This document shows, piece by piece, positions 36,265-43,416 of a stretch of 64,000 bases of DNA. How positions within the stretch are numbered: the first letter of the stretch is position 1; each line of letters starts with the position of its first letter. The notes under the pieces were generated by a model. The model searched no databases. It saw only the letters and a list, made by a program, of their open reading frames with translations, and was not told the DNA's origin. This DNA is from an uncultured Christensenellaceae bacterium. Its GTDB lineage: Bacteria > Bacillota > Clostridia > Christensenellales > Borkfalkiaceae. The translations under genes were made by a program, and so were the position numbers. Location of the stretch: assembly GCA_910588465.1 (NCBI GenBank), contig CAJUOP010000007.1, forward strand, positions 36,317-100,316. The letters run 5' to 3'.

Positions 36265-36312
36265 AACCTAAATTGAACACCCTATAACGGGTAGTTTGAT
36301 TTAGGTTTTTTT
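36265..36312 (+). terminator. Terminator after tRNA-Ser (element-borne)
   Basis: AACCTAAAT (36265-36273) and ATTTAGGTT (36299-36307) plus inner ACCC/GGGT, followed by TTTTT. If the boundary is right, this hairpin came with the element and replaces the displaced one. Confidence 0.8.
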
Positions 36313-36363
36313 GTTTGTCTTTTTTTCGTGTTAACATAAAAATGGCGGTTTATGCCGCGAAAG

Positions 36364-36487
36364 CCGCTTGACATGAGAAAGGCGTGCGGTAGGCTATTTT
36401 GCCAACGGCAAACAATAAGCCCCGCAGGGGCGGTGGGTTTGGCTCTTTGCCTGAATACCGCACGCCTGCGAGGCTCATGTCAAGCGG
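36364..36487. repeat. Long palindrome A, candidate replication origin or recombination region
   Basis: CCGCTTGACATGAG (36364-36377) pairs with CTCATGTCAAGCGG (36474-36487), and inside it GGCGTGCGGTA (36381-36391) pairs with TACCGCACGCC (36456-36466). A GCCCC/GGGGC hairpin (36418-36430) lies in the centre. It fills the 250-bp gap between tRNA-Ser and the recombinase stop codon. Confidence 0.85.
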
Positions 36488-36511
36488 AACGTGGAATAAA
36501 TAGCCGTTGCG

Positions 36512-37984
36512 TTATATCGTTAAAATCACGGTAACGTTTTGCGCCGCGTTTATCTGAATGGTTTTAGAGTAAAAAGAAAAGCCCTGACTGTCGTCAGGAC
36601 TAATTCTTATCGGGCTGTTATAGTGAATTTCTATTTTATCGTCAAATAGCACGATTTCCTTAATCAGATAGTTGATAAGCATTTGCGGCTCTAATTTCAA
36701 CGCTTGTATGTAAAACTGTTTCATGTCGCTTTCAGACAGCTTTACGGCGGTTTTACTGCGCTCTATGAGTATCTGCCTTTCTAAATTCTCTTGCTGTTCT
36801 TCAAGCTCTTTCAAACGCTTTGTCGTGGTGTTGGTGATTACGCCTTTTTCAATCGCCGTCATGATATTCTTAATCGCGTTTTCCGTCTGCCGTTTCTCTT
36901 TGGTAAGCATATTCAAAACGGGCGTTCCTTTGGCTTGCTGTTCCTGTATATCGAGCATCCCTTTAACAAGTGCATTAACAACTTGCGGTTTGCTCAATTC
37001 TTCAAGCGTGGTATCAATCACTAAATTTTCTAAAAGATCTTTGCGTATTACAGACTTATTACAATCGCTACCGCGCTTTCTTCCAGAACACTTGTAATAG
37101 CGTTTCACCTGTCCGTTTTTGGAAGTACCCGTTTCCGCGCTAATCGGCATACCGCAATACCCGCATTTCATTTTCTGCCGTAAGAGATAGACGACTTCAA
37201 CGCTACGCTTGCCGTATTTATTCCCGTCGATTTTAGAGCGTACCCGTTCATATATTTCGGTGGGAACGATTTGCGGATAGATATTCTCGAACACTTCTCC
37301 GTCGTGTCTGTAAATACCCGAATATTTTTCACTCTTTAAGATGTTATAAACGGTGTTCCTCGCAAACGGTTTTCCGTGATTATAAATTCCTTTTGCGGTC
37401 AACGATTTTATGATGTCTTTCACATACACGCCCAAAGAGTATTGCTCAAAAATAAAGCGGACTACTTCGGCTTGGTTTTTGTTGATTACTACTTTCCTGT
37501 TTTCCACGTTATAGCCGTAAATCAAATAACCGCCTGTAAAATTTCCCTTTAACCGTGTTTCTTTCATACCTCTGCGCACCTTTTGAGAAAGCTCGGCACT
37601 GAAATATTGGTTCATGCCTTCAAGTAAGCTCTCCAAAATAATTCCTTCGGGCGTGTCGGGAATATTTTCCATAGCCGATAAAAGCGTAACGCCGTTGTTT
37701 TTAAGCGTTTTTTTATGAATAGTGCTTTCATACTTGTTACGGGAAAATCTATCAAGCTTGTAAACGATAACGAAATCCCATTCGCGCCGTGCGCTTTCCT
37801 TTATCATGCGCTGAAAATCGGGGCGGTTGTCGTTCGTTCCCGTCATAGCTCTGTCGATGTAGGTATTGAGAATTAGAATATTATTCCTCTGTGCATATTC
37901 TTCGCACACCCTCAACTGCCCCTCAATAGACTGCTCTGACTGACTGTCCGACGAATACCTTGCATAGATGACTGCTGTTTTCAT
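36512..37984 (-). CDS. Large serine recombinase (site-specific integrase)
   Basis: 490 residues. N-terminal resolvase domain YARYSSDSQSEQSIEGQL with catalytic Ser at 11, DRAMTGTNDNRPDFQRMI and VYKLDRFSRNKYES; then the recombinase domain (FARNTVYNILKSEKYSGIY), a zinc ribbon near 280-315 (CGYCGMPIS, then CSGRKRGSDCN), a coiled coil (KRLKELEEQQENLERQI) and a C-terminal beta segment. Large serine recombinases integrate and excise phages and mobilizable elements. It lies at one end of the element, as expected for an integrase next to attL. Confidence 0.95.
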   Translation of the reverse strand: MKTAVIYARYSSDSQSEQSIEGQLRVCEEYAQRNNILILNTYIDRAMTGTNDNRPDFQRMIKESARREWDFVIVYKLDRFSRNKYESTIHKKTLKNNGVTLLSAMENIPDTPEGIILESLLEGMNQYFSAELSQKVRRGMKETRLKGNFTGGYLIYGYNVENRKVVINKNQAEVVRFIFEQYSLGVYVKDIIKSLTAKGIYNHGKPFARNTVYNILKSEKYSGIYRHDGEVFENIYPQIVPTEIYERVRSKIDGNKYGKRSVEVVYLLRQKMKCGYCGMPISAETGTSKNGQVKRYYKCSGRKRGSDCNKSVIRKDLLENLVIDTTLEELSKPQVVNALVKGMLDIQEQQAKGTPVLNMLTKEKRQTENAIKNIMTAIEKGVITNTTTKRLKELEEQQENLERQILIERSKTAVKLSESDMKQFYIQALKLEPQMLINYLIKEIVLFDDKIEIHYNSPIRISPDDSQGFSFYSKTIQINAAQNVTVILTI

Positions 37985-38014
37985 TTCAAAACTCCTTATA
38001 AATTAGATTTTTTA

Positions 38015-38167
38015 TTTGTCTTTCGACAAGGACGGACAAAACGGAAACGCATGGGCTTATTTCTTATTAGCCGTTCATTCCTTTCCCGCAAGGGCTACCG
38101 CAGGTAGTGCATTTTACCCTTGCGGGAAAGTGCGTTTTCGTTTACGATCCGCCGGTCGAAAGACAAA
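38015..38167. repeat. Long nested palindrome B between the integrase and rep (origin-like)
   Basis: Three nested pairs: TTTGTCTTTCGAC (38015-38027) with GTCGAAAGACAAA (38155-38167); AACGGAAACGCA (38040-38051) with TGCGTTTTCGTT (38131-38142, one mismatch); CTTTCCCGCAAGGG (38081-38094) with CCCTTGCGGGAAAG (38117-38130). The whole 150-bp gap folds into one imperfect stem-loop, as in single-strand origins of rolling-circle plasmids. Confidence 0.88.
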
Positions 38168-38171
38168 TACG

Positions 38172-39053
38172 TTAGTTGCATTTGGGCATTTGTTTTATCA
38201 CTTCTTCGCTTGCCTGCCCGACAATGCAGCCGTCCTCAATGCAAGTGAATTTATCAAATAATATCGCTTTTCTGCCGTCCACCCCGTAGGGGCAAATAAT
38301 ATCGTCGTCAAAAATGTCGCTTACGAAATAGGTTGGAAGTTTTCCGCCGTAAATCAACCGCTCGTTGCTTTTCTCTATGTATTTGAGCAGGTAACGCACG
38401 GACTGCATGACATCTTCCAATCTGCCTAATTCCTTGAAATCGTTTCGTCCAAAATGCTTTTGAAAGTGCGTGTTCTGAAAGGTCGTTTGCATACGGTGGC
38501 TTTTCGTGCTGTAATCTTTAACTTCCACAAGCTCGCCTATCATTTCGGGAATATAGAATATTCCGTGAAAGTGTAGTCGGTTCTTTTCGGGGCTTCGTTC
38601 CCATACGCCGATATACTTCCAACCTTTACGGCTCACCATGTGTTTTAAGGTATTTCGCAACTTTTCTTTGAACGTTTTTTCCGTGTGAAGCTCATTGCTG
38701 AACGTGAACGTTACAAAATAGTTCCATTCCTGCAAATACACTTTTCGCATTAGCCGAACGCGCCGTTTCGCCGCATTGGTTTTCTTGCGCTCGATATTGC
38801 TCTCGATAAATTCCTTTGCGCGTTCTTCGGTGAGAAAAGTGTCTTGCAATTTCTCTTTGATATATTTCTTTCGTTCTCGTTTCGGTAAGCTCTGACTTTC
38901 CGAATATGCCATTTCAAATTTGGCTTTCGGACTGTCGGACACTTCCCGCTTGGGCTTCGGCTTATATCTCCGCTTACGGCGCGGGAAATTTTCGGGCGGC
39001 ATGGCGATAAAATGACTGCCGTCGTAATAGACTTTTGCTTTTTGATATGACAT
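38172..39053 (-). CDS. rep: HUH-type rolling-circle replication initiator (Rep)
   Basis: 293 residues from the ATG at 39053 with GGAGAAAAA before it. The three HUH motifs are present: FVTFTF (113-118), LHFHGIF with H161 and H163, and VRYLLKYIEK with catalytic Tyr at 221 and Lys at 224. A basic N-terminus (RRKRRYKPKPKR) precedes them. This is closest to the ORF2/G2P-type Rep proteins of small ssDNA phages and plasmids. It would nick one strand at a double-strand origin and stay on the 5' end. A transcription attenuator lies immediately upstream, and palindromes B, C and D flank it. Confidence 0.88.
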   Translation of the reverse strand: MSYQKAKVYYDGSHFIAMPPENFPRRKRRYKPKPKREVSDSPKAKFEMAYSESQSLPKRERKKYIKEKLQDTFLTEERAKEFIESNIERKKTNAAKRRVRLMRKVYLQEWNYFVTFTFSNELHTEKTFKEKLRNTLKHMVSRKGWKYIGVWERSPEKNRLHFHGIFYIPEMIGELVEVKDYSTKSHRMQTTFQNTHFQKHFGRNDFKELGRLEDVMQSVRYLLKYIEKSNERLIYGGKLPTYFVSDIFDDDIICPYGVDGRKAILFDKFTCIEDGCIVGQASEEVIKQMPKCN

Positions 39054-39089
39054 GATTTTTTCTCCTTTTTTGATTTGATTTTTTGCGGT

Positions 39090-39145
39090 AAATAAAAAAA
39101 GAGCAGAATACAAAACAATACAAATGTTTCGTACTCTGCTCTTTT
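39090..39145 (-). promoter_or_regulatory. Terminator-like attenuator in the rep leader
   Basis: AAAAGAGCAGA (39097-39107) and TCTGCTCTTTT (39135-39145) form an 11-bp stem (14 of 15 if extended). On the minus strand it ends in TTTTTTT just 37-43 nt before the rep ATG. Transcripts from the small ORF must pass it to reach rep, so it is placed to control Rep supply. Confidence 0.72.
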
Positions 39146-39248
39146 CTCAACGCAACCACTGTTCCTATGCGGAAATCTCGGCTTGCCGTTGGGCGGTACA
39201 ATCTTACTTTCTATTTACCTTGATTGGTTATTCAGTTGTTTTTTCTTT

Positions 39249-39377
39249 TTAGTCTTTTTGTGCTTTTAACTCTTTAATTCGCTGTAACAGCGTTTCAAAG
39301 AATGTCTTCCGTTCGTTTTCCGATAGTAAATTATCGGCTTCTTCAATGGTTATCACTTCAAATTCTTTCGCGGACAC
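39249..39377 (-). CDS. Small ORF (42 residues) upstream of rep
   Basis: Starts at GTG 39377 with GGGAGG nine bases before; reads MSAKEFEVITIEEADNLL and ends RIKELKAQKD. Charged, mostly helical, no cysteines, no family recognised. It is the first frame after a TATAAT (39425-39420) and a leader hairpin, and precedes rep in the same direction. It could be a copy-control protein or a leader peptide. Confidence 0.5.
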   Translation of the reverse strand: MSAKEFEVITIEEADNLLSENERKTFFETLLQRIKELKAQKD

Positions 39378-39395
39378 CGTTTTCACCTCCCGTTC

Positions 39396-39425
39396 GGATT
39401 TGCTTGAAAAGCAAATCCCATTATA
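39396..39425 (-). promoter_or_regulatory. -10 box and leader hairpin of the small ORF-rep transcript
   Basis: Minus-strand TATAAT (39425-39420) is followed at once by a hairpin GGATTTGCTT/AAGCAAATCC (39396-39418) ending 4 nt before the GGGAGG ribosome binding site. No -35 box is evident at 16-18 bp. Confidence 0.55.
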
Positions 39426-39554
39426 CACCGCCCGTAAACAAATTGCGCGGGAATAAAGGGGAACAAAAGCGGTACAAAATAGGAACTAAAAGGAAACTAA
39501 ACGGGAACTAAAAGTGTACAAAATACAAGTTTACGGGTAGAAACGCAGGAACAG

Positions 39555-39617
39555 CCGCGCGGATCAAAAAGGGCGATTCGCCAAGCGGGTTAGCGGCGAA
39601 CGCCCTTTTCCGCGCGG
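39555..39617. repeat. Palindrome C
   Basis: CCGCGCGG (39555-39562) with its copy at 39610-39617, AAAAGGGCG (39567-39575) with CGCCCTTTT (39601-39609), and TTCGCC (39577-39582) with GGCGAA (39595-39600): a 63-bp stem-loop in the 380-bp gap between the small ORF and the DUF4085-like gene. Confidence 0.85.
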
Positions 39618-39673
39618 CGTTTCGTTTCGCCGTGCATATTTTATGTTTAGTTGTGTTTGTTCTTTTGTTTCCG

Positions 39674-39738
39674 CTGTGGCGGGGGCTTGAACGCGGCGGC
39701 GAAGCCGCCGCGCTCGTTTATTCAAGCACCCGCCACAG
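39674..39738. repeat. Palindrome D
   Basis: CTGTGGCGGG (39674-39683) with CCCGCCACAG (39729-39738); inside, CTTGAA with TTCAAG, and CGGCGGC/GCCGCCG (39694-39710). It lies 56 bp from palindrome C and 19 bp from the next stop codon. Confidence 0.85.
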
Positions 39739-39756
39739 TGCCAAGCATTCGCTTTA

Positions 39757-40629
39757 CTAATTTATATCTATAATTTCCGTACCGCTTATCGTTAAATACC
39801 ATAAGTCCGCTTTACCGATTGTATCACTGTTTTCTACTAAAAAGTGCAATTCAAATTTACCGTCTATTCGGTGTAGCTCGGCATAGATAATTCTACTCCA
39901 CGGACAATTCGGTTTGCTTTTGTCGTAGGGAAATATTACTTTATCTTTGCCCTCTAAAATTTCACCGTCTTTTATCAGTAAACAATCATTGTTTTCAGTT
40001 TTCAAATAAATATTGCCGCCTTTTTCTTCAATGCCCATGAGCAAATATTCATTATATTCGTTTAAGTCGAGTTCTTGCGTTAAGCTGCTTTCCGCATCGT
40101 TCGTTTCGGAATATGCTTTATCTTTTATTTTTTTAACGGTTTTCTGCAATTTCGCACAATACGGACGCAGCAATTTTTTTACTTCCGCACTCGCATATCC
40201 CAATGCAAATACGCGGATATCTGCAATTTTGCTCAATATCTCCTGCGGCAGTTGACTGTAAATAGCAATCAATTCTCGGTTACGCTCTTCAAATTGTTCC
40301 GCGCATAGTTTTTCGTCAAAGTGATATACCGTTTTATTTCGGTTATCGTATAAAATTTCGTGCATTTTCTTAAATTCTATCCTGCGCTTGCGTTCTTCTA
40401 AGGTAATATTCGGTTCGTTGACGTATACCTCGATTTTTTTCAATTCTACCTCTGTGTCGCGATACCAATCGCATGATTTGCTGAATCCCTCGAAAATTGC
40501 GTAAATTTTTTCATAGGTACGCCGATAAAAAGTCTCGTCTTTTTGTTCGGCTTTCTTCGATTTCCGTACATGCGAATTTGCATACGATAAAAGCTCACAC
40601 GTGTAAAATTCTTTTGTCAAATATTTCAT
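39757..40629 (-). CDS. DUF4085-like protein of the mobile element
   Basis: 290 residues, soluble, charged. The start MKYLTKEFYTCELL and the following helical region (ITLEERKRRIEFKKMHEILY, RVFALGYASAEVKKLL) resemble DUF4085 proteins; the C-terminal half is predicted beta (DGKFELHFLVENSDTIGKADL). Role unknown; possibly cargo. ATG at 40629 after AGGAGATAAATT. Its promoter (40913-40941) gives a leader of nearly 280 nt that contains the SLOG-type remnant. Confidence 0.6.
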   Translation of the reverse strand: MKYLTKEFYTCELLSYANSHVRKSKKAEQKDETFYRRTYEKIYAIFEGFSKSCDWYRDTEVELKKIEVYVNEPNITLEERKRRIEFKKMHEILYDNRNKTVYHFDEKLCAEQFEERNRELIAIYSQLPQEILSKIADIRVFALGYASAEVKKLLRPYCAKLQKTVKKIKDKAYSETNDAESSLTQELDLNEYNEYLLMGIEEKGGNIYLKTENNDCLLIKDGEILEGKDKVIFPYDKSKPNCPWSRIIYAELHRIDGKFELHFLVENSDTIGKADLWYLTISGTEIIDIN

Positions 40630-40666
40630 AATTTATCTCCTGTATTTTAATTTTTTAAGTTTAATA

Positions 40667-40806
40667 TCAATACCGGTACTCTTCTTTATCTACCATATAG
40701 CGGTTGCGTTTCAACATACATTCGTGCGTATAACGTTCGGAAACGAGCGTTACTTTGTCTGCCTTTTTTAGGATATGGTGATACCGCGCAATATCTTTTT
40801 TATCTC
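40667..40806 (-). pseudogene. Remnant of a DUF1273/YpsA-like (SLOG superfamily) gene
   Basis: An open stretch on the minus strand reads HHILKKADKVTLVSERYTHE followed by CMLKRNRYMVDKEEYRY and a TGA. This matches the DUF1273 pattern in which RNRYMVD precedes a lost xxLIAVYDG motif. There is no start codon or ribosome binding site, and stops bound it on both sides. It lies in the leader of the DUF4085-like gene. Confidence 0.5.
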
Positions 40807-40912
40807 ATTTCAAAGTTTGGTTGAGGCACGGAACGGCGCATTCCAAGGTTAGAAGATACAATAATTCTTTCTACAATCGCAAAATTACGCGGTAACGCTA
40901 CTTATTGCATAC

Positions 40913-40941
40913 ATTGTAGCACGCATTAAAATTTATGTCAA
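40913..40941 (-). promoter_or_regulatory. Consensus promoter of the DUF4085-like gene
   Basis: Minus strand: TTGACA (40941-40936), 17 bp, TACAAT (40918-40913). It lies 45 bp from the start of the divergent XRE gene, so an XRE protein bound here could control both directions. Confidence 0.82.
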
Positions 40942-40985
40942 CCGTTATAGAATATTATTGTTAGCACATATTATTGGGGAAGCTT

Positions 40986-41300
40986 ATGACGGTTCAAGAA
41001 CGAATAGAAGAATTGTTAGAAAAAAATAAATGGTCTAAATATAAACTTGCCAAAGAAGCAGGATTTTATCCCACTACTGTTTATGATTGGTTTAATGATA
41101 AGCACTATACACCTGATAGAAATTCTATTGAATTGATATGTTTAGCATTTGGGATTTCACAAGCAGAATTTTATAGCCGAGTAGATGAAAATAAATTAAA
41201 TGCTGACCAAACAGCACTATTAGAATTGTTTTCAAAGATACCAGAAAATAAAAAAGCACTGATTTTTGAGATACTAAAATCAATGGCACAACAAGAATAA
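40986..41300 (+). CDS. XRE-family helix-turn-helix regulator, copy 1
   Basis: 104 residues from the ATG at 40986. HTH: KYKLAKEAGFYPTTVYDWFN followed by HYTPDRNSIELICLAFGIS; a helical C-terminus follows. Markedly AT-rich codons compared with the host. Probably a repressor or copy-control regulator of the element. It is 13 bp before a close paralogue. Confidence 0.88.
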   Translation: MTVQERIEELLEKNKWSKYKLAKEAGFYPTTVYDWFNDKHYTPDRNSIELICLAFGISQAEFYSRVDENKLNADQTALLELFSKIPENKKALIFEILKSMAQQE

Positions 41301-41313
41301 ATTTTGAAATGTT

Positions 41314-41628
41314 ATGAATATTCACGGTAGAATACAAGAGCTTATCCAAAAAGAAGGTTGGTCGTTATATCAATTATCCGAAAAAACAGGTATTCATAAA
41401 ACAACTGTTTATAATTGGTACAATGAAAAACATTATACGCCAGATAGAAATTCTATTGAATTGATATGTGCCGCATTAGATATAACATTATCTGAATTTT
41501 ATAGCGGAATTGACGAAGGCGATCTTGATGGTGAGCAAATACATTTATTGGAATTATTTGCAAAAGTGCCGCCACGTAAAAGAAAAATCGTTTTTGAACT
41601 TTTACGAAACTTGTCGGACGAAATATAA
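41314..41628 (+). CDS. XRE-family helix-turn-helix regulator, copy 2
   Basis: 104 residues, the same length as copy 1, and roughly half identical. HTH: LYQLSEKTGIHKTTVYNWYN with the identical block HYTPDRNSIELIC. The pair arose by tandem duplication. The recognition helices differ (FYPTT against IHKTT), so they may bind different operators or compete. A 15-bp inverted repeat starts at its stop codon. Confidence 0.88.
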   Translation: MNIHGRIQELIQKEGWSLYQLSEKTGIHKTTVYNWYNEKHYTPDRNSIELICAALDITLSEFYSGIDEGDLDGEQIHLLELFAKVPPRKRKIVFELLRNLSDEI

Positions 41629-41667
41629 GGACGTAAGTTAAACTTTGTGTTCAACTTACGTCCTTAT
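41625..41667 (+). terminator. Perfect inverted repeat after the XRE pair, at the element end
   Basis: ATAAGGACGTAAGTT (41625-41639) and AACTTACGTCCTTAT (41653-41667): perfect 15-bp arms, no T-run. It ends 4 bp before the right GCGCCA copy, so it may be a terminator or part of the attachment site. Confidence 0.65.
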
Positions 41668-41681
41668 TGGCGCGCCACATC

Positions 41682-41724
41682 AAACCCAACTGAACCCGTA
41701 AACGGGCGCAGTTGGGTTTGTTTT
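41682..41724 (+). terminator. Displaced tRNA-type terminator beyond the element
   Basis: AAACCCAACTG (41682-41692) and CAGTTGGGTTT (41709-41719), inner CCCGT/ACGGG, tail GTTTT. No gene points into it from the immediate left other than the element. The rest of the stretch to 41892 holds nothing recognisable. Confidence 0.75.
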
Positions 41725-41892
41725 ATGAATTGAGTTTATAATAAGCTTTTGCCCAACTGACGGACTGCCGCGTTTTCTGATATTAAGCTTTTCCAAATAA
41801 CAAAAAAACATTTGTAAACATGATGATTTCCGTAACTTACAAACGCCTTTTTACCCGTTTAATTCTTATAAATTTTTCTTTCTTATAATCCT

Positions 41893-43416
41893 TTATTTTT
41901 TATGCACATGAATCACCACTGCGGGGGCGGACTTATCGTCGGCGTTCCATATTTTTTTAATTTGTTCCGCGCCGATATACAGACGGTTGCCCGTTCCCGA
42001 CAGCGGTATTTCGATCTCGTTCCCGCCGAGCAGGCTTACAGCCGTAACGCTCTCCACTTTTCCCTCTTTCCAACTGATTTCAAACCCTTCAGCACAGCCA
42101 AACAGTGCAATTTGTTCGGGCATTCTTTGCAGAGTACAGACGACCTTGCCCCCGACGTAAGCCCGCTTCCCGTTTAACGTACGCGGAAGAACAGCGACGG
42201 AATAAGCGCCGCTTTGATTAAGGGAACAAACGACGAACGGCTTTGCCCCCGTTTGCCCTGCCGAAACCTCGGGCAACGAAGCGTTGCGCGATACGGCTGC
42301 GGGCGCGCCCTGATGGATCGTCCGCCCGTTTATCGGTTGATACCAAAACTCGTTTTCTTGGAACGTCCACTCGTCCGCAAGAATTTCTTTGCTGATTTCC
42401 ACGTTTCCGCCCGTAAAAGGCGGCGCGATCCTCTGCCAGAACAGCGCGGCGTCCGCTTCCTTTAACCTGTCGCTGTCGTCCCAGTCGTCCAGTCCTTTTC
42501 CGTAAACCGAGCGCATAATGCCCATCTGACAGCCGAGCGCTGCCGCAAGGTACAACTCGTCCTCCACGTTCAAATAGCCCTTCGCATACGGCAATAAATA
42601 TGCGGCTCTGTCCAGCGTACTCGCAACCGAAAAAGGCGGCGTTACGTCGTACGTGCGGAATACTTCGCTGAACGATACGGCTTTCTTGGAAAGCCCGCTT
42701 ATCTTTTCATCGTCTTGAAATCTTCCTACTTCTCCGCGCTGCAACCGCTCGGTCACACCGTTGACGGGCGGACAACAGATCGCTTGCTCTACCGTCAGTT
42801 CGGGATAAAGATCCGCTACAGTGTCGGTTAAAAACTTACGGAACGCATTATCGTGTTCCGACGTTCCCCAATCCACCTTCCAATACGTTACGCCCGCCTG
42901 TTTACACCAAAGAATGCGCTCCCGCCAATATTCCTCGTCCGCTTCGGAAAACGGCAACTTGTAATCTTTCCCGCACCTTTGCGCCGCTACCCAGATACCG
43001 ATTCCTTTCCAACCCAAGCCCTTTGCTCGCTCGTTGAGTATTTTCAGCCTTTCCGCGGGGCTACCCTTTGCACAGGGAAAACGCTGCTCATTCACTTCGA
43101 GCGAGCCAAAGTAATCCTTATGTACATAAGGATCAAAATCGAACGGCACGTCCCAGCCGTCGTCGAGTATAAGATAGAGATCGCCACGCTGTTTTACGGG
43201 GTTTTCCGCCATGCCGCCTTTCCCGAACACAGTATGTTCGTTCACCTTGTCGCGCACACAGTTCGCGCCCTGATCGCCCGTAAATTGGGGGCGCACGGCG
43301 GCGCGCTTTTCACCCGCTTCCGACGCAATAAAATTCTGCGCAAGCCAAGTGCAGTAATAGCTTCTCTGTTCGCTCTTTTCAATCCCGTTCATAATCCCGT
43401 TCATAATCCCGTTCAT
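41893..43416 (-). CDS. Clan-D-like (GH27/GH36-type) glycoside hydrolase, family uncertain
   Basis: 507 residues. TIM-barrel signatures of the alpha-galactosidase clan: LYLILDDGWDVPFDFD, GIGIWVAAQRCG and VTYWKVDWGTSEHDN, where the Asp of KVDWG would be the nucleophile. A beta C-terminal domain follows. No signal peptide, so cytoplasmic. The N-terminus is three exact copies of MNGI from a 12-bp repeat, each offering an ATG; there is no good Shine-Dalgarno, so initiation probably depends on coupling to the GH36 gene 7 bp upstream. Last gene of the glycan locus. Confidence 0.72.
   Translation of the reverse strand: MNGIMNGIMNGIEKSEQRSYYCTWLAQNFIASEAGEKRAAVRPQFTGDQGANCVRDKVNEHTVFGKGGMAENPVKQRGDLYLILDDGWDVPFDFDPYVHKDYFGSLEVNEQRFPCAKGSPAERLKILNERAKGLGWKGIGIWVAAQRCGKDYKLPFSEADEEYWRERILWCKQAGVTYWKVDWGTSEHDNAFRKFLTDTVADLYPELTVEQAICCPPVNGVTERLQRGEVGRFQDDEKISGLSKKAVSFSEVFRTYDVTPPFSVASTLDRAAYLLPYAKGYLNVEDELYLAAALGCQMGIMRSVYGKGLDDWDDSDRLKEADAALFWQRIAPPFTGGNVEISKEILADEWTFQENEFWYQPINGRTIHQGAPAAVSRNASLPEVSAGQTGAKPFVVCSLNQSGAYSVAVLPRTLNGKRAYVGGKVVCTLQRMPEQIALFGCAEGFEISWKEGKVESVTAVSLLGGNEIEIPLSGTGNRLYIGAEQIKKIWNADDKSAPAVVIHVHKK

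Larger units (their letters stand above)
36254..41677. mobile_element. Integrated rolling-circle-type element (serine integrase plus HUH Rep) at tRNA-Ser
   Basis: GCGCCA occurs at the tRNA-Ser 3' end (36254-36259) and again at 41672-41677, bounding 5.4 kb. Inside are a large serine recombinase, an HUH replication protein, a 42-codon ORF, a DUF4085-like gene, two XRE regulators and four long palindromes; no housekeeping genes. The XRE genes are visibly more AT-rich than the host. Outside the right boundary stands a hairpin (41682-41724) built like the one after tRNA-Ser, consistent with the original tRNA terminator pushed away by insertion. No capsid, relaxase of the MobA type, or partition genes are seen. 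The boundaries are inferred from a short repeat and need a comparison with an empty site. Confidence 0.75.

Noticed and set aside
36364..39738. CRISPR-like array in the element's gaps
   Set aside because: The repeats are inverted pairs, not regularly spaced direct repeats, and no cas genes are present.
36254..41677. Interpreting the element as a prophage
   Set aside because: No capsid, tail, terminase or lysis genes; only integration and replication functions.
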